Origin: Corynebacterium marambiense
GTDB taxonomy: Bacteria; Actinomycetota; Actinomycetes; Mycobacteriales; Mycobacteriaceae
Assembly (NCBI RefSeq): GCF_016342275.1
Contig: NZ_JAEIOT010000005.1
Span: 248,001 to 312,000, forward strand
DNA length: 64,000 nucleotides
Direction: 5' to 3'
The notes under the pieces are model-generated. The model was not told the DNA's origin. It searched no databases and saw only the letters and a list, made by a program, of their open reading frames with translations. Shown here piece after piece: positions 1 through 8,765 of the stretch (within the stretch, counting starts at the first letter, position 1; each line of letters opens with the position of its first letter). The position numbers and the translations under genes were made by a program.

Positions 1-374
1 CCGGTTGGGGTGGTTTGGTTGAGGGTAGTCGGATGGTTGCCCGCGATGTGCTCGCGCCGGTGAATCCCGGTTTCACCCGGTGGGATTGGGGGAACGACTG
101 TCCCGGTGGGTGGGTGCCTCTGGAGCCCGGAGAGGCGCTCATCGTCGAGGGGGTGGGAACGCTGACTCCGGAGAATCTCCGCGCTGCGCGACGACGTGGC
201 CCCTGTGTCACCGTCCGCGTTGATCTCGACGCGGAGACACGCCGGGCCCGCGCCCTGGCCCGTGACCCGGGATTCGGTGATTGGTGGGAATACTGGGCAC
301 GCCTGGAGGAACGGCATGCCGCGGATACTGCCAACGTTCTGTCCACCGTCGATCTCGTCGTCACCGGTAGATAG
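1..374 (+). CDS. P-loop nucleoside/uridine kinase-like protein, C-terminal part (cut by window edge)
   Basis: The frame is open to the left edge (codons from base 3) and stops at 372-374, so only the C-terminal part of about 120 residues is visible. It has the pattern of small actinobacterial uridine/cytidine-kinase-like P-loop proteins: an Arg-rich RWDWGND stretch, a hydrophobic strand ending ALIVEGVG, then VRVDLDAETRRARALARD, a lid-like Arg cluster, and a C-terminal DLVV. The Walker A loop would lie upstream of the window. A TTG at 15 and an ATG at 33 are internal codons rather than likely starts. The Nudix gene follows 11 nt downstream. The family is inferred from pattern; the substrate is unknown. 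Confidence 0.6.
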   Translation, partial: GWGGLVEGSRMVARDVLAPVNPGFTRWDWGNDCPGGWVPLEPGEALIVEGVGTLTPENLRAARRRGPCVTVRVDLDAETRRARALARDPGFGDWWEYWARLEERHAADTANVLSTVDLVVTGR

Positions 375-385
375 GATCATCCACC

Positions 386-790
386 ATGACAGTAATCCGT
401 ATCGCAGCCGTCGTCCTCCGCAACTCCGACGGGGAGGTTCTCAGTGTGCGTAAATGCGGAACCGATGCGTTCATGATGCCGGGAGGGAAAATCGAACCGC
501 GTGAGACGGCCCGCGGGGCCGCAGTCCGGGAGATCTCGGAGGAACTCGGTCTCGACCTGGAACCCGGGGCTCTCACGTTTCTCGGGCGCTTCAGCGCGCG
601 GGCCGCGAACGAAACCGGGTGCAGCGTCGACTGCGACGTATTCATTCACCACGACCCGTTGCGCCGGGTCCCGGACGTCCGGGCGGAGATCGCCGAGGCC
701 CGCTTCTTCCCGGTCGGGTCGACGGCTCCTTCGTTGGCTCCACTCAGTCGTGAGGTGGTGTTCCCGGTATTGGCCGACATTTCCCGCTAA
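386..790 (+). CDS. Nudix hydrolase (MutT-like)
   Basis: A 134-residue single-domain protein. It carries a complete Nudix box, G-x5-E-x7-RE-x2-EE-x-G, at about residues 34-56, so it should hydrolyse a nucleoside diphosphate linked to another moiety using divalent metal. The substrate cannot be told from sequence; members near kinases often act on (d)NTPs or ADP-ribose. The ATG at 386 lies 8 nt after TAGGAT (372-377), which may be a -10 element, so it may have its own near-leaderless promoter as well as read-through from the preceding gene. Confidence 0.85.
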   Translation: MTVIRIAAVVLRNSDGEVLSVRKCGTDAFMMPGGKIEPRETARGAAVREISEELGLDLEPGALTFLGRFSARAANETGCSVDCDVFIHHDPLRRVPDVRAEIAEARFFPVGSTAPSLAPLSREVVFPVLADISR

Positions 791-955
791 ACCGGGGGAT
801 CGGGTGTCTGTCAGGCTCGACTCATCTGTCATTCACCGCCCGTATGCTAACGATTCAATAACGGACCCGCGTGCTGAATCGGCTGAGGAGTGGTGAAGGT
901 GCAGGTCCGGACCGTTGGTCGTGCGGGTGGGGCCTGTGGTATCGGATCGCCTATG

Positions 956-1052
956 TGACAGTTGAGGGTAACGCTATCGATAATTGAGGTGGGTGACAGT
1001 TAAGATGACCCACAGTGAAACAGACAGTTGACAACGAGACAATACAACTGTC
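956..1052 (+). promoter_or_regulatory. Putative control region of the peptide-uptake operon with three GACAGTT repeats
   Basis: The heptamer GACAGTT occurs at 957, 995 and 1023, always in the same orientation. The third copy also forms an 8-bp perfect inverted repeat, GACAGTTG (1023-1030) with CAACTGTC (1045-1052), spacer 14. TAAGAT (1001-1006) fits the TANNNT -10 consensus and would give a start near 1013. The rest of the gap 791-1085 shows nothing else. Operator function is inference. Confidence 0.4.
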
Positions 1053-1085
1053 GGGTTCCCGTTCACCCATATTGGAGGTCCCCGC

Positions 1086-2681
1086 ATGACTTTGAAGAAG
1101 ACCATTGCCGCGATGACCGCGGCCGCACTTGCTGTATCCGTGTCCGCCTGCTCGTCCGACTCCGAGGGGGGCAGCGGCTCGGGCAGTGGTTCAGGCGGCA
1201 ATTATGTCACTGCCTGGGGTTCTGAGCCGCAGAACCCGCTGGTTCCGCAGGACACCAACGAGACCGGTGGTGGGCGCATCGTCGAGAGTATCTTTGCGGG
1301 TCTGGTGTACTACGACGCAGAGGGTAAGCCGCACAATGACCTTGCTGAGTCCATCACTCCGGAGGATGGCAATAAGAAGTTCGTCATCAAGATCAAGGAG
1401 GGGGAGACCTTCTCTGACGGCTCCCCGGTGACGGCGAAGAACTTTGTGGACGCCTGGAATTATGCTGTCGAGAACGAAACCTTGTCCAGTTACTTCTTTG
1501 AGCCGATCGAAGGTTATGAGGACGGCAAACCGCTGACCGGACTCGAGATCAACGATGATCACACCTTCACCGTTACCTTGGCTCAGCCGGAAGCGGATTT
1601 CCCGCTGCGTCTCGGGTACTCCGCCTTCTATCCTCTGCCTGATTCAGCCTTCGAAGACATGGATGCCTTTGGCCAGGAACCGATCGGTAACGGCCCCTAC
1701 AAGGTTGCGAAGTGGGCGCACAACCAGTCCCTGACGTTGGTTCCCAACGAGAACTACGACGGCGGACGCAAGGTGCAGAACGATGGCATCGAGTTCGTCT
1801 TCTACCCCAAACAGGACTCGGCCTATGCTGCACTCCTCGACGGTAACCTTGACGTCCTCGATGCAATTCCGGACTCTGCCTTCACCAAGTACAAGAATGA
1901 GCTCGACGGACGCTGGGTCAACGAGCCTTCAGCAGTCTTCCAGTCCTTCACCATCCCGGAGAAGCTGGAGCACTTTAGTGGTGATGAAGGTAAACTCCGC
2001 CGTGAGGCCATTTCAATGGCCATTAACCGCGAGGAGATTACCGACAAGATCTTCGACGGAACCCGGACTCCCGCGACGGATTTCTCATCCCCCGTGATTG
2101 ACGGCCACAGTGATTCACTCAAGGGCTCCGACGTTCTCGACTACAACCCGGAGAAGGCCAAGGAACTGTGGCAGAAAGCCAACGAGATCTCCCCGTGGAG
2201 CGGTCAGTTCACCATCTCCTATAACGCTGATGGTGGACACCAGGCATGGGTCGATGCCGTGGCGAACTCTATCAAGAACACCCTCGACATCGACGCAGTG
2301 GGCAACCCCTACCCGGACTTCAAGTCCCTGCGCGATGACGTGACCAACCGCACGATCTCCGGTGCGTTCCGTACCGGTTGGCAGGCCGACTACCCGTCCG
2401 TGGGTAACTTCCTCGCTCCGATTTACGGTACCGGTGCCGGCTCCAACGACGGCGACTACTCTTCGGCGGAGTTCGACGAGAAGTTGAAGCAGGCCGCGAG
2501 TGCATCCAGTGTTGAGGAATCCACGAAGCTCTACAATGAGGCGCAGGAGATCCTGCTTCAGGACCTCCCCGTCATCCCGCTGTGGTACTCCAATGTCACG
2601 GCTGGTTGGTCCTCGGCTGTTGACAACGTCCAGTTCGGCTGGAACTCGCAGCCCATCTACTACGGGATCACCAAGAAGTAA
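1086..2681 (+). CDS. Peptide ABC transporter substrate-binding lipoprotein (DppA/OppA type)
   Basis: A 531-residue SBP_bac_5-family protein. Residues 1-22 form a lipoprotein signal (MTLKK, hydrophobic core, lipobox VSAC), so the mature protein is anchored outside the membrane by a diacylated Cys and followed by a Ser/Gly-rich linker. Family features are visible: a VESIFAGLVYYD segment near the N-terminus, GNGPYKVAKW in the middle, and YPSVGNFLAPIYGTG before the C-terminal lobe. It should capture peptides and deliver them to the permeases encoded next. The ATG follows GGAGG by about 8 nt. It is the first gene of a four-gene operon and is separated from the permease genes by a strong hairpin. 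Confidence 0.92.
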   Translation: MTLKKTIAAMTAAALAVSVSACSSDSEGGSGSGSGSGGNYVTAWGSEPQNPLVPQDTNETGGGRIVESIFAGLVYYDAEGKPHNDLAESITPEDGNKKFVIKIKEGETFSDGSPVTAKNFVDAWNYAVENETLSSYFFEPIEGYEDGKPLTGLEINDDHTFTVTLAQPEADFPLRLGYSAFYPLPDSAFEDMDAFGQEPIGNGPYKVAKWAHNQSLTLVPNENYDGGRKVQNDGIEFVFYPKQDSAYAALLDGNLDVLDAIPDSAFTKYKNELDGRWVNEPSAVFQSFTIPEKLEHFSGDEGKLRREAISMAINREEITDKIFDGTRTPATDFSSPVIDGHSDSLKGSDVLDYNPEKAKELWQKANEISPWSGQFTISYNADGGHQAWVDAVANSIKNTLDIDAVGNPYPDFKSLRDDVTNRTISGAFRTGWQADYPSVGNFLAPIYGTGAGSNDGDYSSAEFDEKLKQAASASSVEESTKLYNEAQEILLQDLPVIPLWYSNVTAGWSSAVDNVQFGWNSQPIYYGITKK

Positions 2682-2777
2682 TCAGAGGTGCCGGTTCGCC
2701 CGGTACCACCGACTCCTCACCGACCGTAGTGCGATTCGTCCAACGGATCGGACCAGTACTCAGGTGAGCTGGGTTGA

Positions 2778-2822
2778 CGCCAGGCCCCGGGTCTCCGTTT
2801 TCCGGCGACCCGGGGCCTGGCG
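2778..2822 (+). terminator. Intra-operon hairpin between binding-protein and permease genes
   Basis: A 16-bp perfect stem, CGCCAGGCCCCGGGTC with its complement at 2807-2822, and a 13-nt loop lie in the 207-bp gap. There is no long T run. It may be a partial terminator or mRNA-stabilising structure that lets the binding protein be made in excess of the membrane components. Confidence 0.7.
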
Positions 2823-2888
2823 CGGTAGCCCGGTGTTTTCCTCACCGGGATTGTTCCGCCCCCACTTTCCTCGACAGAAGGAACCCCC

Positions 2889-3815
2889 ATGCTGCGTTAC
2901 GTAGGGCGCCGTCTGCTCCAGATGATTCCGGTCTTCTTCGGTGCGACATTCCTGATTTATGCGCTCGTATTCCTCATGCCCGGTGACCCGGTGCAAGCCC
3001 TCGGAGGTGATCGTGGACTCACCGAGGCCACCGCCGAGCGAATCCGTGCCGAGTACAACCTGGACAAACCGTTCATCATTCAGTATCTGCTGTATCTCAA
3101 GGGAATCCTGTCCCTCGATTTTGGTACCACCTTCTCCGGTCAACCCGTCAGCTCGGTCATGGCCACCGCATTCCCGGTGACCATCAAGCTGGCGGTGATG
3201 GCTCTGATCTTCGAAGCCATCATCGGTGTCGGCTTCGGTTTTATCGCCGGAGTCCGTCGGGGTGGCATCTTCGACTCCACCGTGCTCGTCATGTCCCTGA
3301 TCGTCATTGCTGTACCCAGCTTCGTCATCGGCTTCGTCTTCCAGTACGTCGTCGGAGTGAAGTTCAGTCTCCTGCCGTCCACGGTCGGACCTCACGACAC
3401 GGTCAAGAACCTCCTCATGCCCGCGTTGGTTCTCGGAGCCGTTTCCCTCGCCTATGTCCTTCGGTTGACCCGCCAATCGGTATCCGAGAATCTCACCGCC
3501 GACTACGTTCGTACAGCACGTGCAAAAGGCCTGAGCAACAACAACGTCATGGTTCGCCACGTGATGCGGAACTCGATGATTCCGGTCACCACGTTTCTCG
3601 GTGCGGATCTCGGCGCCTTGATGGGCGGAGCCATCGTCACCGAGGGTATCTTCGGAATCAACGGGGTCGGTGGCACCATATACAACGCCATCCTGAAGGG
3701 CGAGCCGACTACGGTGGTCAGTTTCACCACCGTCTTGGTCGTCGTCTACATCCTGGCGAACCTTCTCGTGGACCTGTTCTACGCCGTACTCGACCCGAGG
3801 ATCCGCTATGCATGA
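2889..3815 (+). CDS. Peptide ABC transporter permease (DppB/OppB type)
   Basis: A 308-residue integral membrane protein beginning MLRYVGRRLLQMIPVFFGA, the usual N-terminus of DppB-type permeases. It has about six membrane segments and the EAA coupling loop (DYVRTARAKGLSNNNVMVRH) through which it contacts the ATPase. The ATG is preceded by a GAAGGAAC-like ribosome site. The 3' end overlaps the next gene by 8 nt, implying translational coupling. It is one half of the import channel. Confidence 0.93.
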   Translation: MLRYVGRRLLQMIPVFFGATFLIYALVFLMPGDPVQALGGDRGLTEATAERIRAEYNLDKPFIIQYLLYLKGILSLDFGTTFSGQPVSSVMATAFPVTIKLAVMALIFEAIIGVGFGFIAGVRRGGIFDSTVLVMSLIVIAVPSFVIGFVFQYVVGVKFSLLPSTVGPHDTVKNLLMPALVLGAVSLAYVLRLTRQSVSENLTADYVRTARAKGLSNNNVMVRHVMRNSMIPVTTFLGADLGALMGGAIVTEGIFGINGVGGTIYNAILKGEPTTVVSFTTVLVVVYILANLLVDLFYAVLDPRIRYA

Positions 3816-4815
3816 CAACATTGACAAGCCATTGCCCAACCCGACCGTCGATGACGCCGCAGGCACCTTGTTCCCCTCGAACCGGCGTGGCCAGAACCAT
3901 TTCATCGCCGAGACCGACGAGACAGGTCTTGGTGCCGTTGATGCGGTCGCCGATGAATCTGCGCCCACCAGCGTGTGGGGCGAGTCGTGGCGATACCTGC
4001 GTCGTCGCCCGCTGTTCTGGTTCTCTGCGACTCTGATTCTTATCGCGGTGTTGCTGGCAGTTTTCCCGGGGATGTTCACGTCGACTGATCCTGCACTGTG
4101 TGAGCTGTCGAACTCTCTCGAAGGACCCCGTGAAGGGCATCCTTTCGGATTTGACAGGCAAGGATGCGATATTTTTGCGCGTACCATCTACGGTGCCCGT
4201 GCGTCGGTGACCGTCGGTATCCTCACGACCGCGCTCGTCGTGTTCATCGGAACGGTGATCGGTTCGCTCGCCGGGTACATCGGTGGCTGGATCGACGCCA
4301 TTCTCTCCCGTATCACCGACACATTCTTCGCTGTTCCGCTGGTGCTCGCCGCGATCGTCGTGATGCAGATGTTCAAGGAACAGCGCACCATCATCACCGT
4401 CGTTCTGGTGCTCGGTCTATTCGGCTGGACGTCCATTGCCCGCATCACCCGTGGTGCCGTGATGAGTGTGAAGAACGAGGAATATGTCACGGCGGCCCGT
4501 GCCGTCGGCGCGTCACCGGCGAAGATTCTGACCAGCCACGTGCTGCCAAATGCGGCGGCACCGATCATCGTCTACTCCACCGTCGCGTTGGGCGTGTTCA
4601 TCGTGGCCGAGGCCACGCTGTCATTCCTGGGCATCGGCCTACCGACGACGATCGTCAGTTGGGGTGGGGACATCTCCAAGGCGCAGAGTTCGCTGCGTAC
4701 TCAGCCGATGGTTCTCTTCTACCCGGCTATGGCTCTGGCACTGACCGTGCTGAGCTTCATCATGATGGGCGATGCCGTACGTGACGCCCTCGATCCGAAG
4801 GCGAGGAAGCGATGA
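3808..4815 (+). CDS. Peptide ABC transporter permease (DppC/OppC type)
   Basis: A 335-residue second channel subunit. An acidic cytoplasmic N-terminal extension of about 60 residues precedes the first membrane helix (LFWFSATLILIAVLLAVFPG). The BPD_transp_1 region carries the coupling loop EYVTAARAVGASPAKILTSH. The chain ends in DALDPKARKR, typical of the family. It overlaps the upstream gene by 8 nt and the ATPase gene by 4 nt (ATGA), so the permeases and ATPase are made together. Confidence 0.93.
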   Translation: MHDNIDKPLPNPTVDDAAGTLFPSNRRGQNHFIAETDETGLGAVDAVADESAPTSVWGESWRYLRRRPLFWFSATLILIAVLLAVFPGMFTSTDPALCELSNSLEGPREGHPFGFDRQGCDIFARTIYGARASVTVGILTTALVVFIGTVIGSLAGYIGGWIDAILSRITDTFFAVPLVLAAIVVMQMFKEQRTIITVVLVLGLFGWTSIARITRGAVMSVKNEEYVTAARAVGASPAKILTSHVLPNAAAPIIVYSTVALGVFIVAEATLSFLGIGLPTTIVSWGGDISKAQSSLRTQPMVLFYPAMALALTVLSFIMMGDAVRDALDPKARKR

Positions 4816-6548
4816 GCGATCCCGTGAACCCCACCACCCAGGACGCCGACGGCACCCGCCACATGGGGCACCGCCACGGAGATGATCCGCTGCTTGAGCT
4901 GAAGGACCTCTGCGTTTCGTTTACCTCGTCCACCGGCACCGTCGAGGCGGTCCGGAACGTCAACCTCACGATCTACCCGGGGCAGTCCGTGGCCATCGTG
5001 GGTGAGTCCGGTTCGGGTAAGTCGACCACCGCCATGGCTGTGATCGGGCTGTTGCCCGGAACCGGCAAGGTTACCAACGGTGAAATCCTGTACAAGGGCA
5101 AGGACCTCTCGAAGCTCTCATCCAAGGAGATGGAGGGCTACCGGGGATCCGAGATTGGTCTTGTCCCCCAGGACCCGATGAGTAACCTGAACCCGGTGTG
5201 GCGCATCGGAACCCAGATCAAGGAGTCGCTGAAGGCCAACAACATCGCGACCGGTTCCCGCGCGGACAAGCGGGTCGCTGAGCTTCTTGAGGAGGCGGGC
5301 CTCCCGGATGCCGAACGCCGTGCGAAGCAGTACCCGCACGAGTTCTCCGGTGGTATGCGCCAGCGCGCGCTCATCGCGATGGGTCTCGCCGCGCGGCCGA
5401 ACCTCCTCATCGCCGATGAACCGACGTCCGCGCTCGACGTCACGGTGCAGAAGCAGATCCTCGATCATCTCGGGACCCTGGCGAGCGACCTCGGCAACGC
5501 CGTGTTGTTCATCACCCACGACCTCGGGCTCGCTGCGGAACGTGCCGAGCACCTCGTCGTCATGCACCGTGGGCGCATCGTCGAGTCGGGGCCCTCGCTC
5601 GACATCCTGCGTGACCCGAAGCACCCCTACACGCAGCGCCTGGTTAAGGCGGCCCCGTCACTGGCCAGCGCGCGGATCAGGTCCGCCCAGGAACAGGGGA
5701 TGGAGACCTCGGAGCTGCTGAGCCACTCGTCAGACCAGATCCCCGACGAAGAAGTCATCCGGGTGGAGAACCTGACGAAGGTCTTCGACATCCGGGGTGC
5801 GAAAGGATCCAAGAAGAAGTTCAAGGCTGTCGATGACGTCAGCTTCGGGCTCCGCAAGGGTACGACACTCGCACTCGTGGGGGAGTCCGGTTCCGGTAAA
5901 TCCACCGTCGCGAACATGGTGCTTAACCTGCTGGACCCGACGTCCGGGAAGGTCTACTACAAGGGCACCGACCTGTCGACGCTGGGCCGCCGGGAACTGT
6001 TCGAGATGCGCCGCAAGCTGCAGGTCGTTTTCCAGAACCCGTACGGATCACTGGACCCGATGTACTCCATCTACCGGTGCATCGAGGAACCGCTCAAGGT
6101 GCACAAGGTCGGCAACCGGAAGGAACGGGAGAACCGCGTCGCCGAATTGCTTGACATGGTGGCCATGCCCCGGTCCACGATGCGCCGCTATACCAATGAG
6201 CTTTCCGGTGGTCAGCGGCAGCGCATCGCCGTGGCCCGCGCGCTGGCCTTGAATCCGGAGGTGATCGTCCTCGACGAGGCCGTCTCCGCGCTGGACGTCC
6301 TGGTGCAGAACCAGATCCTCCAGCTGATGGCGGACCTCCAGGATGAACTCGATCTGAGCTACCTGTTCATCACCCACGATCTCGCGGTCGTCCGGCAGAC
6401 CGCCGACGAGATCGTCGTCATGAAGCAGGGACAGATCGTCGAGTCCGGCACCGCCGACGAAATCTTCGCAGGCGCGAAGGAGGCCTACACCCGGGATCTC
6501 ATCGACTCGGTGCCCGGTCTCGGGATCGAACTCGGGGCGACCATCTAG
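4812..6548 (+). CDS. Peptide ABC transporter fused double ATPase (DppD-DppF type)
   Basis: A 578-residue protein with two complete nucleotide-binding domains. The first has Walker A GESGSGKST at residues 64-72, an FSGGMRQR signature and Walker B LLIADEP. The second has Walker A GESGSGKST near residue 357, signature LSGGQRQR and Walker B VIVLDEA. A linker at about residues 275-320 joins the two. It replaces separate DppD and DppF proteins and powers uptake by the preceding permeases. About the last 65 codons and the terminator are repeated in diverged form at 8940-9191. It ends the operon. Confidence 0.94.
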   Translation: MSDPVNPTTQDADGTRHMGHRHGDDPLLELKDLCVSFTSSTGTVEAVRNVNLTIYPGQSVAIVGESGSGKSTTAMAVIGLLPGTGKVTNGEILYKGKDLSKLSSKEMEGYRGSEIGLVPQDPMSNLNPVWRIGTQIKESLKANNIATGSRADKRVAELLEEAGLPDAERRAKQYPHEFSGGMRQRALIAMGLAARPNLLIADEPTSALDVTVQKQILDHLGTLASDLGNAVLFITHDLGLAAERAEHLVVMHRGRIVESGPSLDILRDPKHPYTQRLVKAAPSLASARIRSAQEQGMETSELLSHSSDQIPDEEVIRVENLTKVFDIRGAKGSKKKFKAVDDVSFGLRKGTTLALVGESGSGKSTVANMVLNLLDPTSGKVYYKGTDLSTLGRRELFEMRRKLQVVFQNPYGSLDPMYSIYRCIEEPLKVHKVGNRKERENRVAELLDMVAMPRSTMRRYTNELSGGQRQRIAVARALALNPEVIVLDEAVSALDVLVQNQILQLMADLQDELDLSYLFITHDLAVVRQTADEIVVMKQGQIVESGTADEIFAGAKEAYTRDLIDSVPGLGIELGATI

Positions 6549-6566
6549 ACGAGTTCGTTCCGCACG

Positions 6567-6608
6567 AAAGGCCCGGACCCACGATGAGAATCGGGGGTCG
6601 GGCCTTTT
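6567..6608 (+). terminator. Rho-independent terminator of the peptide-uptake operon
   Basis: GGCCCGGACCC pairs imperfectly with GGGGTCGGGCC around a CACGATGAGAATC loop and is followed by TTTT. A diverged second copy with the same loop stands at 9151-9191. Confidence 0.85.
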
Positions 6609-6775
6609 CCGGTCGGTGAGTCGGTTCCGGGTATCGGGAGGATCCGACCGGCTGTATACCGTGAACAACTCGGAGTAGGTGAGCAGGATGATGGCGAGAG
6701 CGAGGGATCCGAGCATGTCGCCGCCGGCTGGTTCGCTCACTGTATTCGATGAGCAGCCCCTCCGACTTCGAGGGC
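6609..6775 (-). pseudogene. Decayed fragment of protease 3' end and internal part of an FNT transporter gene
   Basis: Bases about 6636-6655 resemble the 3' end of the protease gene at 9230 (GAGGATCCGACCGG against GAGGAACCGACCGG). Directly after, 6659-6775 aligns with 10770-10890 inside the intact FNT gene. On the minus strand the fragment reads MLGSLALAIILLTYSELFT against MLGSLAFAIGLVIILLAHSELFT, with a 12-nt deletion and no start or stop in register. About 115 of 870 bp remain. It is therefore a relic of a second protease-FNT arrangement with a large internal deletion. Confidence 0.7.
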
Positions 6776-7539
6776 CTGCTTTGTCGTTGCCCCAGCCTGC
6801 GCCGGCGGAACATCCTCGCTCGAGACGACTCGGAGTGCGTGGGAGAACCCCGGGAAAACCGTTGCTGGTTCTGATGGGCAAAGCGGCTGACGTGATGGAA
6901 GGGGAGGGGTAGTCGTATCGGCGCAGATGATCGCCGGAGTTCTGGACCGCACGACTGATGCGGAACCGGAGGGGGCTGTAGTAGCAGATGTTGGGCTCGA
7001 ACGCCGATACTGTCGTGGTCGTGGACGAGGCAGGCGTGGTATCCCCCGGAGATGGTGCGCACCTTGAAGACCGCCCAGGCCACAGGCTCGGTTACCATCG
7101 TGATGAACCACGCCCTCCACGACTGGAGGCGAGGTACCTCCGAGGATAAGAAATCCCTGGTGGCCTCGAACCGGAGCTCTGACTCGTGCGGTGCAGAAGG
7201 TGGTGGACGAGCGCGTCGAGATGACCGGGCGTTTGTAGGGGATGCGCCTCGGACCTGCCGTGATGACCGGTCGCTGACTACGGGTGTGGGCGATGTGGTG
7301 CGCAACGGGCAGCGTCGGGTAGTCGAGCGGATCACCCCGGACGGAACGAAGCAGCCGTCGATCATACGGGACACATTCCACTGCGACGTTGAGTGCATGA
7401 TCACGGTGTGAACTGGAATAATTCTCCACCGGGCGCTCCGCCCAGGGGCCGGTCATGGATGCGGCCCGCGTGTCTGATCGGGTCGACAAGGCCGGGAAGT
7501 ATGCGCCGATGGTGTGCGGGCGGCAGGGTAACCGCCGAT
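6776..7539. other. GC-rich region with no recognisable gene
   Basis: About 760 bp with several overlapping open frames on both strands. None has a convincing start, ribosome site, domain or biased codon use. It lies between the FNT relic and the AT-richer membrane-protein genes, and probably consists of degraded accessory DNA. I see no terminal inverted repeats or transposase motif. At 7540-7568 an inverted repeat AAAAGTC/GACTTTT marks the change to AT-richer sequence. Confidence 0.45.
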
Positions 7540-7609
7540 AAAAGTCCTTTCGGTATCTATCGACTTTTCTATGGAGTATGTGTTGAGCTCAAATTGTGTC
7601 TGTTGGAGA

Positions 7610-8122
7610 TCACTTGGGGGAATCAGACTTTACGGTTGCCTGCGCAATTAGTCCAAATACCGCGGATACAAGGAACGCTCCCATGAAGCTGAAGATAACA
7701 CCGACTCCCTCTTGGGCACCAACTCCAAAAGAAACCCCGAATGACATTACCGTGGATAGGCCCGATGCCAGTAGGAGAGAGAAAAGGATTGCTTCGCCTT
7801 TTCTTGATGCCCTATATTTGGAAAGTGATGCTGAACAGATTGCAAGCGTTATCCCACAAGCTATAACTTGCCAAATAGACACTTCGGCCGGGGGTCGTGT
7901 TTGGAATGTGTCGCTGATGGAGTGATAATCATTCCATGAAAGCCATAGTGCGGCAGTGATAATTCCAAGGAGGTAGGACGTGAATGCTGGGCCTATAATG
8001 CTCCGTAATTCACTTCTTTTCTCCCGTTTTTTCATCTCCCTGGAAATGATTGCTATTCCGATCACTGTTGGAAGTATCACAAACCATGTTGTGCCTAAAA
8101 GAAACTGGATAGGTTGAAACAA
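7610..8122 (-). CDS. Orphan integral membrane protein of unknown function
   Basis: A 170-residue protein with about four hydrophobic segments: FLLGTTWFVILPTVIGIAII, a second after a basic loop KKREKRSELR, then IWQVIACGITLAICSAS, and a Gly-rich C-terminal pair. The start is TTG at 8122, preceded by AGGAG with 6 nt spacing. Base composition is clearly lower in GC than flanking genes and codon use differs (many AT-ending codons), suggesting transfer. I recognise no family. The gene lies alone inside the scar region between the two ATPase-end repeats. Confidence 0.65.
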   Translation of the reverse strand: MFQPIQFLLGTTWFVILPTVIGIAIISREMKKREKRSELRSIIGPAFTSYLLGIITAALWLSWNDYHSISDTFQTRPPAEVSIWQVIACGITLAICSASLSKYRASRKGEAILFSLLLASGLSTVMSFGVSFGVGAQEGVGVIFSFMGAFLVSAVFGLIAQATVKSDSPK

Positions 8123-8543
8123 ACTCGACTCCTAGAGATTATCGAGATGGGCGCCAGTCACGGCCAGCCAGTAGGCGTCGCGGAAGTATCGGCAATTGTA
8201 GTGTCTTGGGTCTGCTGCTGTGTGGACGTTGCTGCATACTTATGTCTTGGAAGAGGTGATTATCGCAGTCCCAGTAACCTTAGTGGTTTCGGTTAGCTCT
8301 GTCCACGCACATGTCATGTCGTGCGCATGCACCAATGTGCATAGGCCGGTTGACCATGTCATACTATGGTTATAAAAATTACTGAGCTTCTTTGTTCGAC
8401 AGCAGGACCTACGGTTGCTCTGTGGTCTCTCAGAATCGCACTAGACAATCTACGGCCGATCAACGATGTAACTTGCTGCCAATGGAAAAGGCGGTTCTTA
8501 TCAAATCAAGACCGTTCCGAGACGAAGAAAGTGTACTCTGGAA
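8123..8543. other. AT-richer intergenic stretch of the accessory island
   Basis: No gene with good support. Two short open frames (8114-8296 and 8366-8557) lack ribosome sites and recognisable features; the second overlaps the start of the small membrane protein at 8544. The segment 8300-8350 contains clustered CATG/GTGC motifs of no clear meaning. Confidence 0.4.
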
Positions 8544-8765
8544 ATGAAATCACTTAAATTCCTCCTGGTCGTGTTGATGATTTGGCTGGCAACCCAAATC
8601 ATTGTTTGGAGCTTCGCCGAAATGGTATTAGGCGATAGCGGGCTGGCTCATGTCCTGGGCCTCGAAGAAACAGAGCCCTACCTCAAAATTCTTGTCTACA
8701 CTCTTTTCCCATTACCCTTGGCTGTTGCGCTTGCACGTCGAGTGATTGGGAGGTATGACGCCTGA
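8544..8765 (+). CDS. Small two-helix membrane protein, unknown
   Basis: A 73-residue protein with two hydrophobic segments (about residues 4-25 and 47-65), an acidic loop (GLEETEPYLK) and a basic tail ARRVIGRYDA. TACTCT lies 4 nt before the ATG, so a leaderless or near-leaderless start is possible; no Shine-Dalgarno is seen. Composition is AT-richer than the chromosome around it. The size and topology resemble small phage or toxin-type membrane proteins, but I recognise no family. Confidence 0.5.
   Translation: MKSLKFLLVVLMIWLATQIIVWSFAEMVLGDSGLAHVLGLEETEPYLKILVYTLFPLPLAVALARRVIGRYDA

Noticed and set aside
2760..4187. Long minus-strand open frame (475 codons) across the permease genes
   Set aside because: It is antisense to the clear DppB/DppC genes, has low-complexity Asp/Glu/Gly/His composition, and shows no domain. 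Such shadow frames are expected in high-GC DNA.
6776..7539. Possible insertion sequence in the region with overlapping frames on both strands
   Set aside because: I could find no transposase motif, terminal inverted repeats or target duplications; treated as degraded DNA.
8114..8557. Two short open frames (8114-8296, 8366-8557) in the accessory insert
   Set aside because: No ribosome sites, no hydrophobic or domain pattern, and overlap with better-supported starts.
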